DNA of 60,315 bases, from the NCBI GenBank assembly GCA_945787295.1, contig CALZHQ010000008.1, positions 1-60,315 of the forward strand, in the 5' to 3' direction. This document shows, piece by piece, positions 1-10,241 of this stretch (position 1 is its first letter; the number at the start of each line of letters is the position of its first letter). The notes beneath the pieces were generated by a model that was not told where the DNA came from, ran no database searches, and was given only the letters and a program-made list of their open reading frames with translations. Made by a program: the position numbers and the translations under genes. This DNA comes from an uncultured Desulfuromonadales bacterium. GTDB lineage: Bacteria; Desulfobacterota; Desulfuromonadia; Desulfuromonadales; Geopsychrobacteraceae.

Positions 1-32
1 TCCGACCCCTGGAAATCGTTGTTGCGAGTCAC
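1..32 (-). CDS. Start of an unidentified gene, cut by the window edge
   Basis: Reading the minus strand, a strong Shine-Dalgarno (GAAAGGAGG) is followed four bases later by a GTG codon at 32..30 and an open frame to the window edge, giving MTRNNDFQGS. Too little is visible to name a product. The gene lies downstream of iclR and is transcribed in the same direction. Its upstream DNA carries an inverted pair of the half site also found at the iclR and actP promoters, so it may belong to the same regulon (inference). Confidence 0.5.
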   Translation of the reverse strand, partial: MTRNNDFQGS

Positions 33-96
33 TTTGCCTCCTTTCTTAAGATATTAAATTATCGCTTCTCTTTTAATTTGTGAAACAATCATATTA

Positions 97-131
97 AGTA
101 ACAGCGTTCGTTAGTCTTAATACGCTGTTTT
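97..131. promoter_or_regulatory. Inverted AACAGCG / CGCTGTT half-site pair, candidate IclR operator
   Basis: AACAGCG at 100-106 and its exact inverse CGCTGTT at 123-129 are separated by 16 bases. The right half sits in TTAATACGCTGTTTTA, close to the 16-bp motif at 1102-1117 and 36631-36646. The pair is about 65-100 bases upstream of the GTG start at position 32. Assignment to the neighbouring IclR protein is inference. Confidence 0.45.
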
Positions 132-168
132 AAAAAATCATCCCGCCGAAGATAATTCCATTAGCAAT

Positions 169-219
169 AACAGTCAATAGTAAAAATATAACCCTGTTAT
201 TTTTTTACTATTGACTGTT
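169..219. repeat. 51-bp near-perfect palindrome just 3' of iclR
   Basis: The arms at 169-186 and 202-219 are exact 18-base reverse complements. Inside them, after one T/T mismatch, ATAAC and GTTAT pair around a 3-base CCT loop. The palindrome starts 8 bases past the iclR stop. It could be the iclR terminator, but neither strand has a U-run directly after the outer stem. The inner ATAAC-CCT-GTTAT also resembles the operator-like motif elsewhere in the window. Confidence 0.7.
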
Positions 220-226
220 TCCGGGT

Positions 227-1006
227 TCAGTTGGTTGCTGGCTGCGGCTCTTTTCTTTTGAGGCCGAAGCCGATGTGTCCCAGTCTGGCCGAAGTCATTT
301 CTCCTGCCGCTTTGAGCGCTGGAAGCAGCTGCTTTTTGATCCGCTCTTCGTCCATGCGAAAGCTCGGCCCAACTATGGCGAGGCTGCCGCAGGGTTTGTT
401 TTCGCCGTTGAAGAGTGGGACAGCAACACAGGTGCTGCCTTCACCAATGCCGTCCTTATCCAGGCTGAAGCCCAGTTCGCGGCAGGTTATAAGTTCTTCC
501 GCCAGCTGTGGCTGCTGTTTGATCCGCTCTTTGTTGGTGTCTTCGTCAAGGGCGAGCAGGATTTTGCCTGCTGCGCAACTGTTTAAGGGAAAGCGACGAC
601 CGTTGAGGGGGACGACTTTGACCTTCTGGTCGTTATCCGCCATTTCCATGAACAAGGCATCGTCGTCACGTTGCACAACGAGATAAACGGTTTCGTTGCA
701 TTGGCGAACCAGTTGCCCCATGACCGGACGGGCTTTGTGGAGAAGGGTCATGCGCGAGAGGAGCTTCTGGCCGACTTCAAAAGCCGCAAGGCCCAGCTTG
801 TAGTCGCTGGAGCCTGGTCCGCGTTCTACGTAGCCATGGCTTTCAAAGGTAGCCATCAAGCGGAAAAGGCTTGCCTTGGTCATCCCCAGTTTTGAACTGA
901 GCTGGGAAAGACTGCACTTGGCGTCTTCGTCCGCCAGTGCTTCCAGGAGGAGCAGGGCATTTTCCACTGACCTGATGCAGTAAGTGTCTTTTTCCCTGGT
1001 CGGCAT
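227..1006 (-). CDS. IclR-family transcriptional regulator
   Basis: A 259-residue protein of normal IclR length. The N-terminal winged helix-turn-helix spans about residues 10-75 (RSVENALLLLEAL, then LSQLSSKLGMTKASLFRLM as recognition region). The rest is the IclR effector-binding domain. Such regulators bind small carboxylic or aromatic acids and commonly act on adjacent operons and on themselves. The start is the ATG at 1006, with GAGGGA about 10 bases upstream. The promoter region carries a 16-bp motif also present at the actP operon promoter at 36.6 kb, which suggests autoregulation and a role in acetate uptake. The effector cannot be read from sequence. Confidence 0.93.
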   Translation of the reverse strand: MPTREKDTYCIRSVENALLLLEALADEDAKCSLSQLSSKLGMTKASLFRLMATFESHGYVERGPGSSDYKLGLAAFEVGQKLLSRMTLLHKARPVMGQLVRQCNETVYLVVQRDDDALFMEMADNDQKVKVVPLNGRRFPLNSCAAGKILLALDEDTNKERIKQQPQLAEELITCRELGFSLDKDGIGEGSTCVAVPLFNGENKPCGSLAIVGPSFRMDEERIKKQLLPALKAAGEMTSARLGHIGFGLKRKEPQPATN

Positions 1007-1098
1007 TTAAGTAGGTCCCTCTTGTGGGCTGGGTTAAATTTTAAACCGGCTATTCACTTTAGCAACTTCTAATGCATTTTTTGTTCTTGGTCGAAGAA

Positions 1099-1127
1099 AC
1101 GATAATACGCTGTTATATAGTTGTCAA
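1099..1127 (-). promoter_or_regulatory. Candidate iclR promoter with embedded operator
   Basis: On the minus strand, TTGACA (1127-1122) is followed after 17 bases by TATCGT (1104-1099), a plausible sigma-70 promoter about 90 bases upstream of the iclR ATG. The imperfect palindrome ATAATACGCTGTTATA (1102-1117, plus strand) fills the spacer and touches the -10. This is the expected place for an autorepressor site. One base differs from the copy at 36631-36646. Confidence 0.55.
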
Positions 1128-1249
1128 TATGGTTTTTTATTTTCGGTTTTTCAATACCCATGCTCCGGATTTCTGCTTGTTTTAATGACGACAGTTAAGT
1201 ATCCGAAAATAAATAATAATTACAATTCTGGTCTTCTAATAAATATCAA

Positions 1250-1265
1250 TATAACGGCGTTTATA
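1250..1265. promoter_or_regulatory. Second, degenerate copy of the operator-like motif
   Basis: TATAACGGCGTTTATA matches the reverse complement of the 1102-1117 motif (TATAACAGCGTATTAT) at 11 of 16 positions, including TATAAC and GCGT. It lies between iclR and trpE, about 135 bases from the first site, so it could be an auxiliary site. Chance similarity in this AT-rich stretch is possible. Confidence 0.3.
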
Positions 1266-1688
1266 AAAATAATATTTTGTTTCTGTTCGGGCTGTGCTGC
1301 CAATAGATAATTCTCCTGATTAAGCTGCAAAAATGGGGTATGTGATAAATTGAGTTAAGTGAGAATGCGCAATTTAGTCCCTTGTTGATTAGGCCTGTTT
1401 GATTCCATCGTCTGATATTAAAGACTGTTTTATTGCTCTGAAGACTGGCCCGGGCTTTGTTTTTTTGTTTGAAAAATTGCTGTATCAAGGCTTTGAGGCT
1501 TTATTTTGGGAATGTCATCGTTTGTGTGGCGACGGGCTCGGTCGTTCTACTGGTCTATCGAATCACCGCATTGTTAATCACGGCTCGAGGTCGAGGGGGG
1601 AGAAAAGGGGCTATTTTATTGACTTCTGGCCGATTCTAGTGGTAGAAATCTCTATTTTTGCACAGTTAATTTATCGAGTTATTTAAAC
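1266..1688. other. Region upstream of the trp operon, no leader gene seen
   Basis: No small open frame with tandem Trp codons and no convincing terminator/antiterminator pair is visible here, so classical ribosome-mediated attenuation is not supported. A GC-rich block at about 1440-1640 contrasts with its AT-rich surroundings but holds no recognisable gene. Confidence 0.5.
1619..1648 (+). promoter_or_regulatory. Weak candidate trp operon promoter
   Basis: TTGACT (1619-1624) and TAGAAA (1643-1648) are separated by 18 bases, about 40 bases before the trpE ATG. The -35 fits well and the -10 poorly. It is offered only as the best candidate in the region. Confidence 0.25.
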
Positions 1689-3170
1689 ATGTATTTTCCA
1701 TCCGAAAACGATTTCTGTGAATTGGCCGGTCAAGGCAACCTGGTGCCTGTCTACCGGGAGATACTCGCCGACATGGAAACCCCAGTATCCGCCTTTCGCA
1801 AAATAGATAATGGCCGTACGTCCTTCTTGCTCGAATCGATCGAGGGGGGCGAGAAGTGGGCCCGGTATTCTTTTCTCGGCAGTGGCCCGGCTCGGGTGTT
1901 TCGCAGCCGTGACGATTATTTCGAAGTCCTCGCAGACGGTGTCACTGTCGACAGCGGGCATTGTGCCGACCCGTTAAATAAGTTACGCGAACTGATGGCG
2001 GAGTTTCAGCCGGTCGAAGTTGCAGGGCTGCCCCGTTTCTTCGGTGGGGCGGTCGGTTACCTCGGCTACGACATGGTCCGTTTTGTTGAGGAATTGCCCG
2101 ACAGCAATCCGCGGCAGATCGACAGCTGGGATGCCTGTTTCATGCTCACCGAACGGTTGTTGATCTTTGACAATATGCGGCAGAAGGTCAAAGTGGTCTG
2201 CAACGTTCATCTGCAAAGCGGTGAGGATCCAAGGGCCGCCTATATTGACGCGCAGCAGCAGATTGAACAGATGATCGCGCAATTGCGCCAACCCCTGCAG
2301 GTCGTCGATCTGCCGAAGGGCGGCGACGGCAAGCAGGAGCTGCAACCGAATTATGCCAAACAAGATTTCAAGGCGGCGGTCGAGCGCTGTAAAGAATATA
2401 TCCGTGCCGGCGATATTTTCCAGGTGGTGCTGGCGCAGCGTTTTACCGGCGAACTGCAGAGCGATCCCTTCGATATTTACCGGGCGTTGCGGACCATCAA
2501 TCCATCACCCTATATGTTTTTTCTCCGCTTTGATGAGTCGCTGGTGGTCGGCGCTTCACCTGAGGTGTTGGTCCGTAAGGAGGGTGGACAGGTGGATGTG
2601 CGGCCGATCGCCGGAACCTTGCCACGTGGTAAAACTCCTGAAGAGGATCTCGCTTTTGAGCAGAGGATGCTGGCTGATCCCAAGGAGCGGGCCGAGCATA
2701 TTATGTTGGTGGATTTGGGCCGCAACGATGTAGGACGGGTGGCAATTGGTGGGACCGTCGAGGTCACCGAGTTAATGGTGGTGGAGCGCTACTCGCACGT
2801 TATGCATATCGTCTCCAATGTCCGTGGCCAGTTACGCAAAGGACTCGATGCCTTTGATGTTTTTCGCGCGGCATTTCCGGCCGGGACCCTTTCCGGTTCA
2901 CCGAAGATCCGAGCGATGGAGATCATTGATGAGCTGGAACCGAGTCGCCGCGAGGTCTACGGTGGCGCAGTCGGATATTTCTCCTTCAGTGGCAACATGG
3001 ATCTGGCCATCGCCATCCGCACCCTGCAGATCGAAAAAGACAAGCTTTACCTGCAGGCCGGGGCCGGCATTGTCGCCGACAGCGATCCGGAGATGGAATA
3101 TCAGGAAACCTTGAATAAAGCCCGCGGCGTCAAGCGCGCCATCGAGATGGCCAACAGGGGGCTTGTCTAG
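1689..3170 (+). CDS. trpE: Anthranilate synthase component I
   Basis: This is the large subunit of anthranilate synthase: chorismate plus ammonia from TrpG gives anthranilate, the first committed step to tryptophan. The 493 residues have the usual N-terminal domain and a C-terminal chorismate-binding domain ([45 protein letters not shown]). LLES at residues 47-50 is the segment tied to tryptophan feedback inhibition in this family, so feedback control is likely retained. The ATG at 1689 has only a weak ribosome site. It is the first gene of the trp operon, and trpG begins two bases after its stop. Confidence 0.97.
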   Translation: MYFPSENDFCELAGQGNLVPVYREILADMETPVSAFRKIDNGRTSFLLESIEGGEKWARYSFLGSGPARVFRSRDDYFEVLADGVTVDSGHCADPLNKLRELMAEFQPVEVAGLPRFFGGAVGYLGYDMVRFVEELPDSNPRQIDSWDACFMLTERLLIFDNMRQKVKVVCNVHLQSGEDPRAAYIDAQQQIEQMIAQLRQPLQVVDLPKGGDGKQELQPNYAKQDFKAAVERCKEYIRAGDIFQVVLAQRFTGELQSDPFDIYRALRTINPSPYMFFLRFDESLVVGASPEVLVRKEGGQVDVRPIAGTLPRGKTPEEDLAFEQRMLADPKERAEHIMLVDLGRNDVGRVAIGGTVEVTELMVVERYSHVMHIVSNVRGQLRKGLDAFDVFRAAFPAGTLSGSPKIRAMEIIDELEPSRREVYGGAVGYFSFSGNMDLAIAIRTLQIEKDKLYLQAGAGIVADSDPEMEYQETLNKARGVKRAIEMANRGLV

Positions 3171-3172
3171 TT

Positions 3173-3739
3173 ATGCTATTGATGATCGACAACTACGATT
3201 CCTTTACCTACAACCTGGTGCAGTACTTTCTTGAATTGGGTGAAGCGGTGGAGGTTATCCGCAACGATAAGCTGACCCTCGACGATATCGGGAAGCTGGC
3301 GCCGCGCCGCCTGGTGATTTCCCCCGGCCCCTGCACACCGAAAGAGGCAGGGATTTCGGTCGAGGCGATCAAGCGTTTCGCCGGTCAGATCCCGATTCTC
3401 GGCATCTGCCTTGGACATCAGGCGATCACCGAAGCGTTCGGTGGCGACGTGGTCCGCGCCGATCGTTTGATGCATGGTAAGACCAGTCCGATCCTGCACG
3501 ACAGCAGCGGCATCTTTAAAGATATTCCCAGCCCTTTTACGGCAACCCGCTATCATTCGCTGATCGCCAAGCGAGAGACTTTTCCCGACTGCCTGCAGGT
3601 GACTGCCTGGACTGAAGAGCGGGAGATCATGGGCTTGCAGCATAAAGAGTTGCCGATCTGGGGGATGCAATTCCACCCCGAATCGATCCTCACCACCGAG
3701 GGAATGCAGCTGTTGCGAAATTATCTTGAACTGAGCTGA
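3173..3739 (+). CDS. trpG: Anthranilate synthase component II (glutamine amidotransferase)
   Basis: A class I glutamine amidotransferase subunit that feeds ammonia to TrpE. The nucleophile is Cys79 in GICLGHQAI, and the His-Glu pair is in QFHPES near the C-terminus. It is 188 residues with no fused phosphoribosyltransferase, so this is the free-standing form. Some bacteria use the same subunit for folate (as PabA). No pabB is visible here, though folC and folP are in the window. Confidence 0.96.
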   Translation: MLLMIDNYDSFTYNLVQYFLELGEAVEVIRNDKLTLDDIGKLAPRRLVISPGPCTPKEAGISVEAIKRFAGQIPILGICLGHQAITEAFGGDVVRADRLMHGKTSPILHDSSGIFKDIPSPFTATRYHSLIAKRETFPDCLQVTAWTEEREIMGLQHKELPIWGMQFHPESILTTEGMQLLRNYLELS

Positions 3740-3752
3740 TATGGAGACTGTG

Positions 3753-4802
3753 ATGATCAAGGATGCCATTGCCAAGCTGGTTGAACGGCAGGATTTGAGC
3801 GAGCCGGAAATGATCGAGGTGATGAACCAAATCATGGGCGGTGAAGCGACTCCGGCCCAGGTCGGCTCTTTCATTACCGCGTTACGCATGAAGGGCGAAA
3901 CCCTGCCGGAAATCGTTGGCGCCGCCAAGGTGATGCGCGCTCATGCGACGCCGATCAAGGTGGGCGGGGTGGTCGACCTCGATCGGGATGAAATCAACGT
4001 CGATCGCGAGACCATTCTCGACACCTGTGGCACTGGCGGCAGCGGGACCAAGAGTTTTAATATTTCGACGACCGTGGCGATTGCCGTTGCCGCCTGCGGT
4101 GCCAAGGTGGCCAAGCATGGCAATCGCAGCATTTCTTCTGCTTGCGGCAGTGCCGATGTTTTAGAAAAACTGGGTGTCAACCTTGGTGTGTCGCCGGAAA
4201 CTGTCGGCCGCTGTGTCGATGAAATCGGCGTCGGTTTCCTGTTTGCTCCGGCCCTGCACGGAGCGATGAAGCATGCCATCGGTCCACGCCGTGAAATCGG
4301 CATCCGGACCATCTTCAATATTCTTGGGCCGTTGACCAATCCGGCCGGGGCTGATCGGCAAGTGCTCGGGGTCTTCAAGGAGGATCTGGTTGAGCCGTTG
4401 GCCAAGGTTCTGCTCAGCCTCGGTTGCCGGCGTGGTTTTGTTGTCCATGGCAGTGACGGGATGGATGAGATCACTTTGACCGGCCCGACCCTGGTGGCTG
4501 CGATCAGCGGCGGTGCCGTAGAGGTGCAGACGATCGAACCGCAACAGTTCGGAATTGCGACCTGTCGTCTTGATGAGTTACAGGGTGGCGATGCCGAGCA
4601 GAACGCCGCGATCGTCAAGTCGATCCTGGCGGGCGGAAAAGGCCCAAAGCGGAATATCGTGGTTTTGAACGGGGCCTATGCACTGGTTGCTGCAGGACTG
4701 GCAACCGGTGTCGATGAGGGGATCGAGATGCTGCAGGCCGTCCTCGATAACGGCAAGGCGCAAGACACTCTGGATGCACTGGTGCGGATGACCAACCTAT
4801 GA
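3753..4802 (+). CDS. trpD: Anthranilate phosphoribosyltransferase
   Basis: Transfers the phosphoribosyl group from PRPP to anthranilate. The glycine-rich PRPP loop [17 protein letters not shown] and the [18 protein letters not shown] segment are both present. An in-frame ATG at 3741 would add four residues. I prefer the ATG at 3753, because TGGAGA at 3742-3747 is a well-placed ribosome site for it and the protein then begins [10 protein letters not shown], like its relatives. Its stop overlaps the trpC start (ATGA). Confidence 0.95.
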   Translation: MIKDAIAKLVERQDLSEPEMIEVMNQIMGGEATPAQVGSFITALRMKGETLPEIVGAAKVMRAHATPIKVGGVVDLDRDEINVDRETILDTCGTGGSGTKSFNISTTVAIAVAACGAKVAKHGNRSISSACGSADVLEKLGVNLGVSPETVGRCVDEIGVGFLFAPALHGAMKHAIGPRREIGIRTIFNILGPLTNPAGADRQVLGVFKEDLVEPLAKVLLSLGCRRGFVVHGSDGMDEITLTGPTLVAAISGGAVEVQTIEPQQFGIATCRLDELQGGDAEQNAAIVKSILAGGKGPKRNIVVLNGAYALVAAGLATGVDEGIEMLQAVLDNGKAQDTLDALVRMTNL

Positions 4803-5587
4803 TTCTTGATAAGATCCTGCAAACCAAAGTTGAAGAAGTTGCTGCCGCTAAACTGCGTGAACCTTTTGCCGCGCTGGAGCGCCGGGTCAGCGATATTGAA
4901 GATCAGCCGCGCGGCTTTGCCCGTGCGTTGCGGGCTATGGCTGAGTCGGGGGGCACAACGATTATTGCCGAGGTGAAAAAGGGTTCGCCGTCAAAGGGGA
5001 TCATCCGTGCTGATTTCGATCCGGTTGCAATCGCCGAAACTTACGAAAAGGCTGGTGCCACCTGTCTGTCGGTGTTAACAGATGAACAATATTTTTTCGG
5101 CCATCTGCGCTACCTCTGGGATATCAGAGAGCAGGTCTCTTTGCCGCTGCTGCGCAAGGATTTCATCATCGATCCCTATCAGGTCGTTGAGGCGCGGGTG
5201 GCCGGGGCTGATGCGATCCTGTTGATTGCTGCGGCGCTGAATGATGACACGTTGCAGGAGTTAGCCGAACTGGCCAGCAGCCTGCAGCTCGATACCCTGC
5301 TGGAGGTCCATGATGCACAAGAGTTGGAGCGGGCGCTGCAGTTGCCGGTTGATCTGATCGGTATCAATAACCGCAACCTGAAGACCTTTGTCACCGACCT
5401 GGGGATTACTGAGCAGCTGGCGAACCGGATTCCAAAGCAGCAGCTGGCCATAGCCGAGAGCGGTATCAATAGCCGGGCCGATATCGAGCGTTTGCAGGCT
5501 GCCGGAGCGGGTGCTTTTCTGGTCGGTGAAAGTTTGATGCGCGAAGATGATATAGAAGCAAAATTTCATGAGTTAATTGCCCTCTAG
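4799..5587 (+). CDS. trpC: Indole-3-glycerol phosphate synthase
   Basis: A TIM-barrel enzyme that closes carboxyphenylaminodeoxyribulose phosphate to indole-3-glycerol phosphate. Family landmarks are [13 protein letters not shown] (catalytic Lys), [34 protein letters not shown] and AESGI. It has 262 residues and is not fused to TrpF, which is separate here. It starts in the ATGA overlap with trpD, so the two are probably translationally coupled. Confidence 0.96.
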   Translation: MILDKILQTKVEEVAAAKLREPFAALERRVSDIEDQPRGFARALRAMAESGGTTIIAEVKKGSPSKGIIRADFDPVAIAETYEKAGATCLSVLTDEQYFFGHLRYLWDIREQVSLPLLRKDFIIDPYQVVEARVAGADAILLIAAALNDDTLQELAELASSLQLDTLLEVHDAQELERALQLPVDLIGINNRNLKTFVTDLGITEQLANRIPKQQLAIAESGINSRADIERLQAAGAGAFLVGESLMREDDIEAKFHELIAL

Positions 5588-5609
5588 AATTAAACTGCAG
5601 GAGTTTTGA

Positions 5610-6968
5610 ATGCAAACGACGAAAATTATTTTGCCAGAAGATCGGATCCCAAAGCAGTGGTACAATATTATCCCTGATATGCCGGGAGCAATGGCTCCGG
5701 TTATCCATCCCGGGACCCTGCAGCCAGTGACTCCGGACGATCTGCTGCCGCTCTTTCCGATGGGTTTGATCGAGCAAGAGGTGTCCACCGAGCGCTGGAT
5801 CGATATCCCGGATGAGGTTCGCCAGATTCTCGCCCAGTGGCGCCCGTCGCCGATGTTTCGGGCCCATCGTTTGGAGAAGGCATTAGGGACTCCGGCGAAG
5901 ATTTACTACAAGTACGAAGGGGTCTCCCCGGCCGGTAGCCACAAGCCGAATACGGCGATTCCGCAGGCCTACTATAATATGCTGGCCGGAACCAAGCGGA
6001 TCGCCAGCGAGACCGGCGCCGGGCAGTGGGGATCGTCGATCGCCCTGGCCTGCCAGATGTTCGGCCTTGAATGTACCGTATATATGGTCAAGGTCTCTTT
6101 TCAGCAGAAGCCGTACCGCAAGAGCATGATGCAGCTTTGGGGCGCCAACGTCCTGCCGTCACCATCGAATCAGACCAATGCGGGCCGGGCAGTTCTGGAG
6201 GCTGATCCCAACAGTAATGGTTCCCTCGGTATCGCCATCAGTGAAGCGGTTGAAGACGCCGCGACCCATGAGGACACCCGCTACTGCCTCGGCAGCGTGC
6301 TGAATCACGTCTGCCTTCACCAGTCAGTGATCGGTCTGGAAGCAAAAGAGCAGATGGCGATGGTTGGAGATTACCCGGATGTGGTGATCGGTTGCCACGG
6401 TGGCGGTTCCAATTTCGCCGGTCTTGGTTTCCCGTTTGTTTCCGACAAGGCGAACGGCAAGGATGTGCGGATTCTGGCGGCTGAGCCGATTTCCTGCCCG
6501 ACCCTGACCAAAGGGGTATACGAGTTCGATTACGGTGATCAGGCCAAGATGGCGCCAATCTCCAAGATGTACACCCTGGGCCATGATTTCATGCCGCCGG
6601 GTATCCATGCCGGTGGACTGCGTTACCACGGTGCTGCGCCGCTGGTTTCACAACTGCTGGATGCGGGTATTATCGAAGCCAAGGCGGTCGGACAGATCGA
6701 GTGTTTTGAAGCGGCGGTACAGTTTGCCCGCGCCGAAGGGATCATCCCGGCACCTGAGTCTTCCCACGCAATCCGCGCGGCATTTGACGAGGCGCTACAG
6801 GCCAAGGAAGAGGGGAAAGAGAAGACGATCCTATTTAATCTCTCCGGCCACGGTCATGTCGACATGGCGTCCTATGATGCGTTCTTCTCCGGCAGCCTGG
6901 AGAACTACGAGTACCCGAGCGAGGCGATTCAGGAATCGCTGGCTGCCTTGCCGAAAGTCGATATGTAA
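5610..6968 (+). CDS. trpB2: TrpB2-type tryptophan synthase beta chain
   Basis: A PLP enzyme of the long TrpB2 class: 452 residues, about 55 longer than the normal TrpB encoded 0.6 kb downstream. The PLP lysine is Lys112 in [10 protein letters not shown], and the phosphate loop is [10 protein letters not shown]. TrpB2 enzymes join indole and serine but associate poorly with TrpA, and they are often thought to salvage free indole. A good ribosome site (CAGGAG) precedes the ATG. Its position between trpC and trpF shows it is co-expressed with the pathway. Confidence 0.93.
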   Translation: MQTTKIILPEDRIPKQWYNIIPDMPGAMAPVIHPGTLQPVTPDDLLPLFPMGLIEQEVSTERWIDIPDEVRQILAQWRPSPMFRAHRLEKALGTPAKIYYKYEGVSPAGSHKPNTAIPQAYYNMLAGTKRIASETGAGQWGSSIALACQMFGLECTVYMVKVSFQQKPYRKSMMQLWGANVLPSPSNQTNAGRAVLEADPNSNGSLGIAISEAVEDAATHEDTRYCLGSVLNHVCLHQSVIGLEAKEQMAMVGDYPDVVIGCHGGGSNFAGLGFPFVSDKANGKDVRILAAEPISCPTLTKGVYEFDYGDQAKMAPISKMYTLGHDFMPPGIHAGGLRYHGAAPLVSQLLDAGIIEAKAVGQIECFEAAVQFARAEGIIPAPESSHAIRAAFDEALQAKEEGKEKTILFNLSGHGHVDMASYDAFFSGSLENYEYPSEAIQESLAALPKVDM

Positions 6969-6977
6969 GGAGCCGGT

Positions 6978-7595
6978 TTGACCAAGACAAGGATCAAAAT
7001 CTGCGGCATCACCAATGTCGAAGATGCGCTGCAAGCCGTCGAAGCCGGAGCCGATGCTCTCGGCTTCGTCTTTTATGCCAAAAGCCCGCGCCATGTGGCG
7101 CCGCATGAGGTGCAGAAGATTATCGCCGCGCTGCCCCCCTTCGTGACCACCGTCGGCCTGTTTGTCAACGAGCCGATTCCGCGCATCCGCCGGACCATGG
7201 CTGCCGCGCGGCTCGACGTGGTACAGTTGCATGGAGACGAGCGGCCTGAGGATTGCCTGATCGAGCCGCTGCGGGTTATCAAGGCGTTGCGGGTGAAGGA
7301 TGCGGAGTCGCTGGCAGGGGCTGCTCAATACCAGGTGTCGGCTTTGTTGCTGGATGCCTTTTGCGATGAAGCCTACGGTGGGACCGGCAAGCAGTTCGAC
7401 TGGCAACTGGCCAAACGCTTGACCGGCAAGCGACCGCTGATTCTGGCGGGAGGTTTGAACCCGGAAAATGTCATTGATGCGGTACGGCAGGTCAATCCCT
7501 ACGCGGTCGATGTCTCCAGTGGCGTAGAGTCTGGTCCGGGAAAGAAGGACCATCAGAAAGTGGCGGAATTTATCTGCCGAGTGAGGAACGCATGA
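6978..7595 (+). CDS. trpF: Phosphoribosylanthranilate isomerase
   Basis: Isomerises phosphoribosylanthranilate to the TrpC substrate. It is a TIM barrel of 205 residues with [11 protein letters not shown] (catalytic Cys), [25 protein letters not shown] and [11 protein letters not shown]. The start is TTG at 6978, preceded by AAGGAG at the right distance. Its end overlaps the trpB start by four bases. Confidence 0.95.
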   Translation: MTKTRIKICGITNVEDALQAVEAGADALGFVFYAKSPRHVAPHEVQKIIAALPPFVTTVGLFVNEPIPRIRRTMAAARLDVVQLHGDERPEDCLIEPLRVIKALRVKDAESLAGAAQYQVSALLLDAFCDEAYGGTGKQFDWQLAKRLTGKRPLILAGGLNPENVIDAVRQVNPYAVDVSSGVESGPGKKDHQKVAEFICRVRNA

Positions 7596-8788
7596 GTTAT
7601 CAGTATCCCGATGAGCGGGGTCATTTTGGCATATATGGCGGCCGTTATGTTGCCGAAACTTTGATGCCGGCACTGCTGGAACTGGAAGAGGCATATAAGC
7701 AGGCCAGTCAGGACCCCAGTTTCCGGAAAGAGTTTGAATACTACCTGAAGAATTATGTCGGTCGGCCGAGTCCGCTCTATTACGCGCAACGTTTGAGTGA
7801 AGAGCTGGGCGGGGCTAAGATCTATCTGAAACGGGAAGACCTCAACCATACCGGAGCGCACAAGGTCAACAACACGGTGGGGCAGATTCTGCTGGCCCGG
7901 CGGATGGGCAAAAAGAAGGTGATTGCCGAGACCGGGGCCGGCCAGCATGGTGTCGCCACCGCCACCGTTGCCGCGCTGTTCGGTATGGAATGTGAAATCT
8001 TCATGGGCAAGGAAGATATCCGCCGTCAGGCGCTCAACGTCTTCCGCATGAAGCTGCTCGGTGCCAAGGTTCACGAAGTGGTCAGCGGGACCGCCACCCT
8101 CAAGGATGCGATGAACGATGCCCTGCGCCACTGGGTGACCCATGTCCGTGATACCTTTTATGTCATCGGAACGGTCGCCGGGCCGCATCCCTATCCGCAG
8201 CTGGTGCGTGATTTTCAGTCGGTGATCGGCGAAGAAGCCAAGCAGCAGCTGCAGGAAGCGGAAGGGAAGCTGCCCGACGTGGCGATCGCCTGTATCGGTG
8301 GCGGCTCCAATGCCATGGGCACCTTCTATCCCTTTATCAAAGACCAATCGGTCCGCTTGATCGGCGTCGAAGCGGCCGGGCTGGGGGTTGATACCGACAA
8401 GCACGCGGCTTCGATTTCCGCCGGTGCGCCGGGGGTATTGCACGGCAATAAAACCTATCTGCTGCAGGATGAGGACGGCCAGATCAATCATGCCCATTCG
8501 ATTTCGGCCGGGCTCGATTACCCCGGGGTTGGCCCAGAGCACGCCCATCTGCAGGATATCGGCCGGGCCGAGTATGTCTCGATTACTGATGACGAAGCGC
8601 TTGAAGCTTTCCAGAAGCTGACCCGTGTCGAAGGAATTATCCCGGCGCTGGAATCGGCCCATGCGATTGCGCAGGTTATGAAGCTGGCCCCGACCCTGCC
8701 GAGAGAGCAGGTGCTGCTGGTCTGTTTGTCCGGTCGCGGCGATAAGGATATTCACACTGTCGCCGACGCACTGGGCGTTGAATTTTAG
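7592..8788 (+). CDS. trpB: Tryptophan synthase beta chain
   Basis: Condenses indole with serine on PLP as part of the alpha2beta2 complex. Its 398 residues match the TrpA-partnered TrpB1 class. The PLP lysine is Lys91 in [12 protein letters not shown], and the phosphate loop is GGGSNAMG. The end is typical ([12 protein letters not shown]). In most genomes trpA follows directly. Here a repeat element and a helicase gene separate the two subunit genes by 1.6 kb. Confidence 0.97.
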   Translation: MSYQYPDERGHFGIYGGRYVAETLMPALLELEEAYKQASQDPSFRKEFEYYLKNYVGRPSPLYYAQRLSEELGGAKIYLKREDLNHTGAHKVNNTVGQILLARRMGKKKVIAETGAGQHGVATATVAALFGMECEIFMGKEDIRRQALNVFRMKLLGAKVHEVVSGTATLKDAMNDALRHWVTHVRDTFYVIGTVAGPHPYPQLVRDFQSVIGEEAKQQLQEAEGKLPDVAIACIGGGSNAMGTFYPFIKDQSVRLIGVEAAGLGVDTDKHAASISAGAPGVLHGNKTYLLQDEDGQINHAHSISAGLDYPGVGPEHAHLQDIGRAEYVSITDDEALEAFQKLTRVEGIIPALESAHAIAQVMKLAPTLPREQVLLVCLSGRGDKDIHTVADALGVEF

Positions 8789-8806
8789 CGGCGAATGAAA
8801 ACCGCT

Positions 8807-8905
8807 CATTTGCGGTGCTGCTGCGAAGCCGTTTCGTTGCGACGTAGCTTCCAGCTACGCCTCACTCTCAGGCTTCGCGGACGCCTTGCATCTGAGCATT
8901 TTTGA
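8807..8905 (+). repeat. Dispersed intergenic element, copy 1
   Basis: About 100 bases between trpB and the helicase gene match, in inverted orientation, 54137-54232. Shared blocks are the start (CATYTGCGG), the centre (CGACRTAGCTTCCAGCTAYG, with GTAGCT-TCC-AGCTAC palindromic at 8844-8858) and the end (CGCCTTGCATCTGA...CATTTT). The compensating G/A and C/T changes in the two arms of the central palindrome preserve pairing, which suggests a folded RNA or DNA element. Confidence 0.7.
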
Positions 8906-8957
8906 TTCACCTTGCCGATCCGGATTGAAATCGGGTCAACCCAAGACTAAGGATATT

Positions 8958-10241
8958 ATGAAATTTACCGAACTGAACCTGCCTGAGGTTGTCCAGCAGG
9001 GGATTATTGATGCAAACTTCGAATCTCTGACTCCGGTGCAAGAGGAGTCGATTCCGCTGGCGCTGCAGGGGAAGGATGTTGCTGCCCAGGCGCAGACCGG
9101 AACCGGCAAAACGGCCGCTTTTTTGATTTCGCTGTTCTGCAAGCTGCTCAGCAGTGAAAAGTCGACCAGCAACAATCCTCGCGCGCTGGTGATGGCACCG
9201 ACCCGTGAACTGGTGGTGCAGATCTGTGCCGATGCGGAAATGCTCGGCAAGCATACCGGGATCAAGGTTCAACCGATTTTCGGTGGTGTCGATTACGAAA
9301 AGCAGCGTCAGGCATTACGCGACGGTGTCGATATCATTGTTGCCACCCCGGGGCGGCTGATCGATTATTATAAACAGCGGGTTTTCTCGATGAATCGGGT
9401 CGAAGCGCTGGTCATCGATGAGGCCGACCGGATGTTCGACATGGGCTTCATCAAGGATCTGCGCTATATCTTGCGCAAGCTCCCCCCCTTCGACCAGCGG
9501 CAAACCATGCTCTTTTCCGCAACCCTTTCGCCTCAGGTGATGGAGCTGGCTTACGAGTTCATGGATCTGGCGGAACGAGTGCGGATTGAGCCGGAGAAGG
9601 TGACGGCAGATAATATCGAGCAGACTCTCTATCATGTCTCGCGGAAGGAAAAGTTTGCCCTGCTGCTCGGTTTGCTGAAACAGGAAACCGGGGTGGAGCG
9701 GGTCATGCTGTTCGTCAATACCAAGGTTGAGGCGGAGCGGCTGAGTGGTCTGCTCAATGTCAATGAGATTCCCAGCGCCGTGCTCTCCGGCGATATTCCG
9801 CAGAAAAAGAGGATGCGGATTCTCGATCAATTCAAGCTCGGCAGTTTGACCCACCTGGTCGCCACCGATGTCGCTTCACGGGGGATTCATGTCGACAACG
9901 TGACCCACGTTATCAATTATGATCTGCCGCAGGACCGTGAGGATTACGTGCATCGGATCGGTAGGACGGCCCGGGCCGGGGCGATGGGTCGGGCGATCAG
10001 TTTTGCCGACGAAGAGACCGTTTACGTGCTGGATGAAATCGAAGATTATCTCGGCAAGCGCATCCCCAGCGAGATGCCCCTCGATGAAGACTTCTGTTTC
10101 AATTACAAGCGCGCCATCCCGAAGCGGAAAAAGCCCCCAGAGAAAAAACCTGCCGGTGAAGGGCAGCAGCGCCGCCGCCGGCGTCCGCGGAGACGGCCGG
10201 GGAAAAAACCGGGCGACAAGCCAGCCGCTAAAACAGATTAA
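8958..10241 (+). CDS. DEAD-box ATP-dependent RNA helicase
   Basis: It has all core motifs: AQTGTGKT (Walker A), PTRELVVQ, VIDEADRMFDMGF (DEAD box), SATLSP, ATDVASRGIHV and HRIGRTARAG. The tail, from about residue 385, is rich in Lys, Arg and Pro, as in RhlB/RhlE-type helicases, and probably binds RNA. The start is the ATG at 8958 with CTAAGGA upstream. An in-frame start at 8886 would fall inside the repeat element. The gene sits between trpB and trpA without any visible link to tryptophan synthesis. RhlE- and RhlB-like names are both possible. Confidence 0.95.
   Translation: MKFTELNLPEVVQQGIIDANFESLTPVQEESIPLALQGKDVAAQAQTGTGKTAAFLISLFCKLLSSEKSTSNNPRALVMAPTRELVVQICADAEMLGKHTGIKVQPIFGGVDYEKQRQALRDGVDIIVATPGRLIDYYKQRVFSMNRVEALVIDEADRMFDMGFIKDLRYILRKLPPFDQRQTMLFSATLSPQVMELAYEFMDLAERVRIEPEKVTADNIEQTLYHVSRKEKFALLLGLLKQETGVERVMLFVNTKVEAERLSGLLNVNEIPSAVLSGDIPQKKRMRILDQFKLGSLTHLVATDVASRGIHVDNVTHVINYDLPQDREDYVHRIGRTARAGAMGRAISFADEETVYVLDEIEDYLGKRIPSEMPLDEDFCFNYKRAIPKRKKPPEKKPAGEGQQRRRRRPRRRPGKKPGDKPAAKTD

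Noticed and set aside
1457..1639. 60-codon open frame upstream of trpE as a trp leader or small membrane protein
   Set aside because: It has no ribosome site, starts with TTG in a T-run, contains no Trp codon and resembles no known protein.
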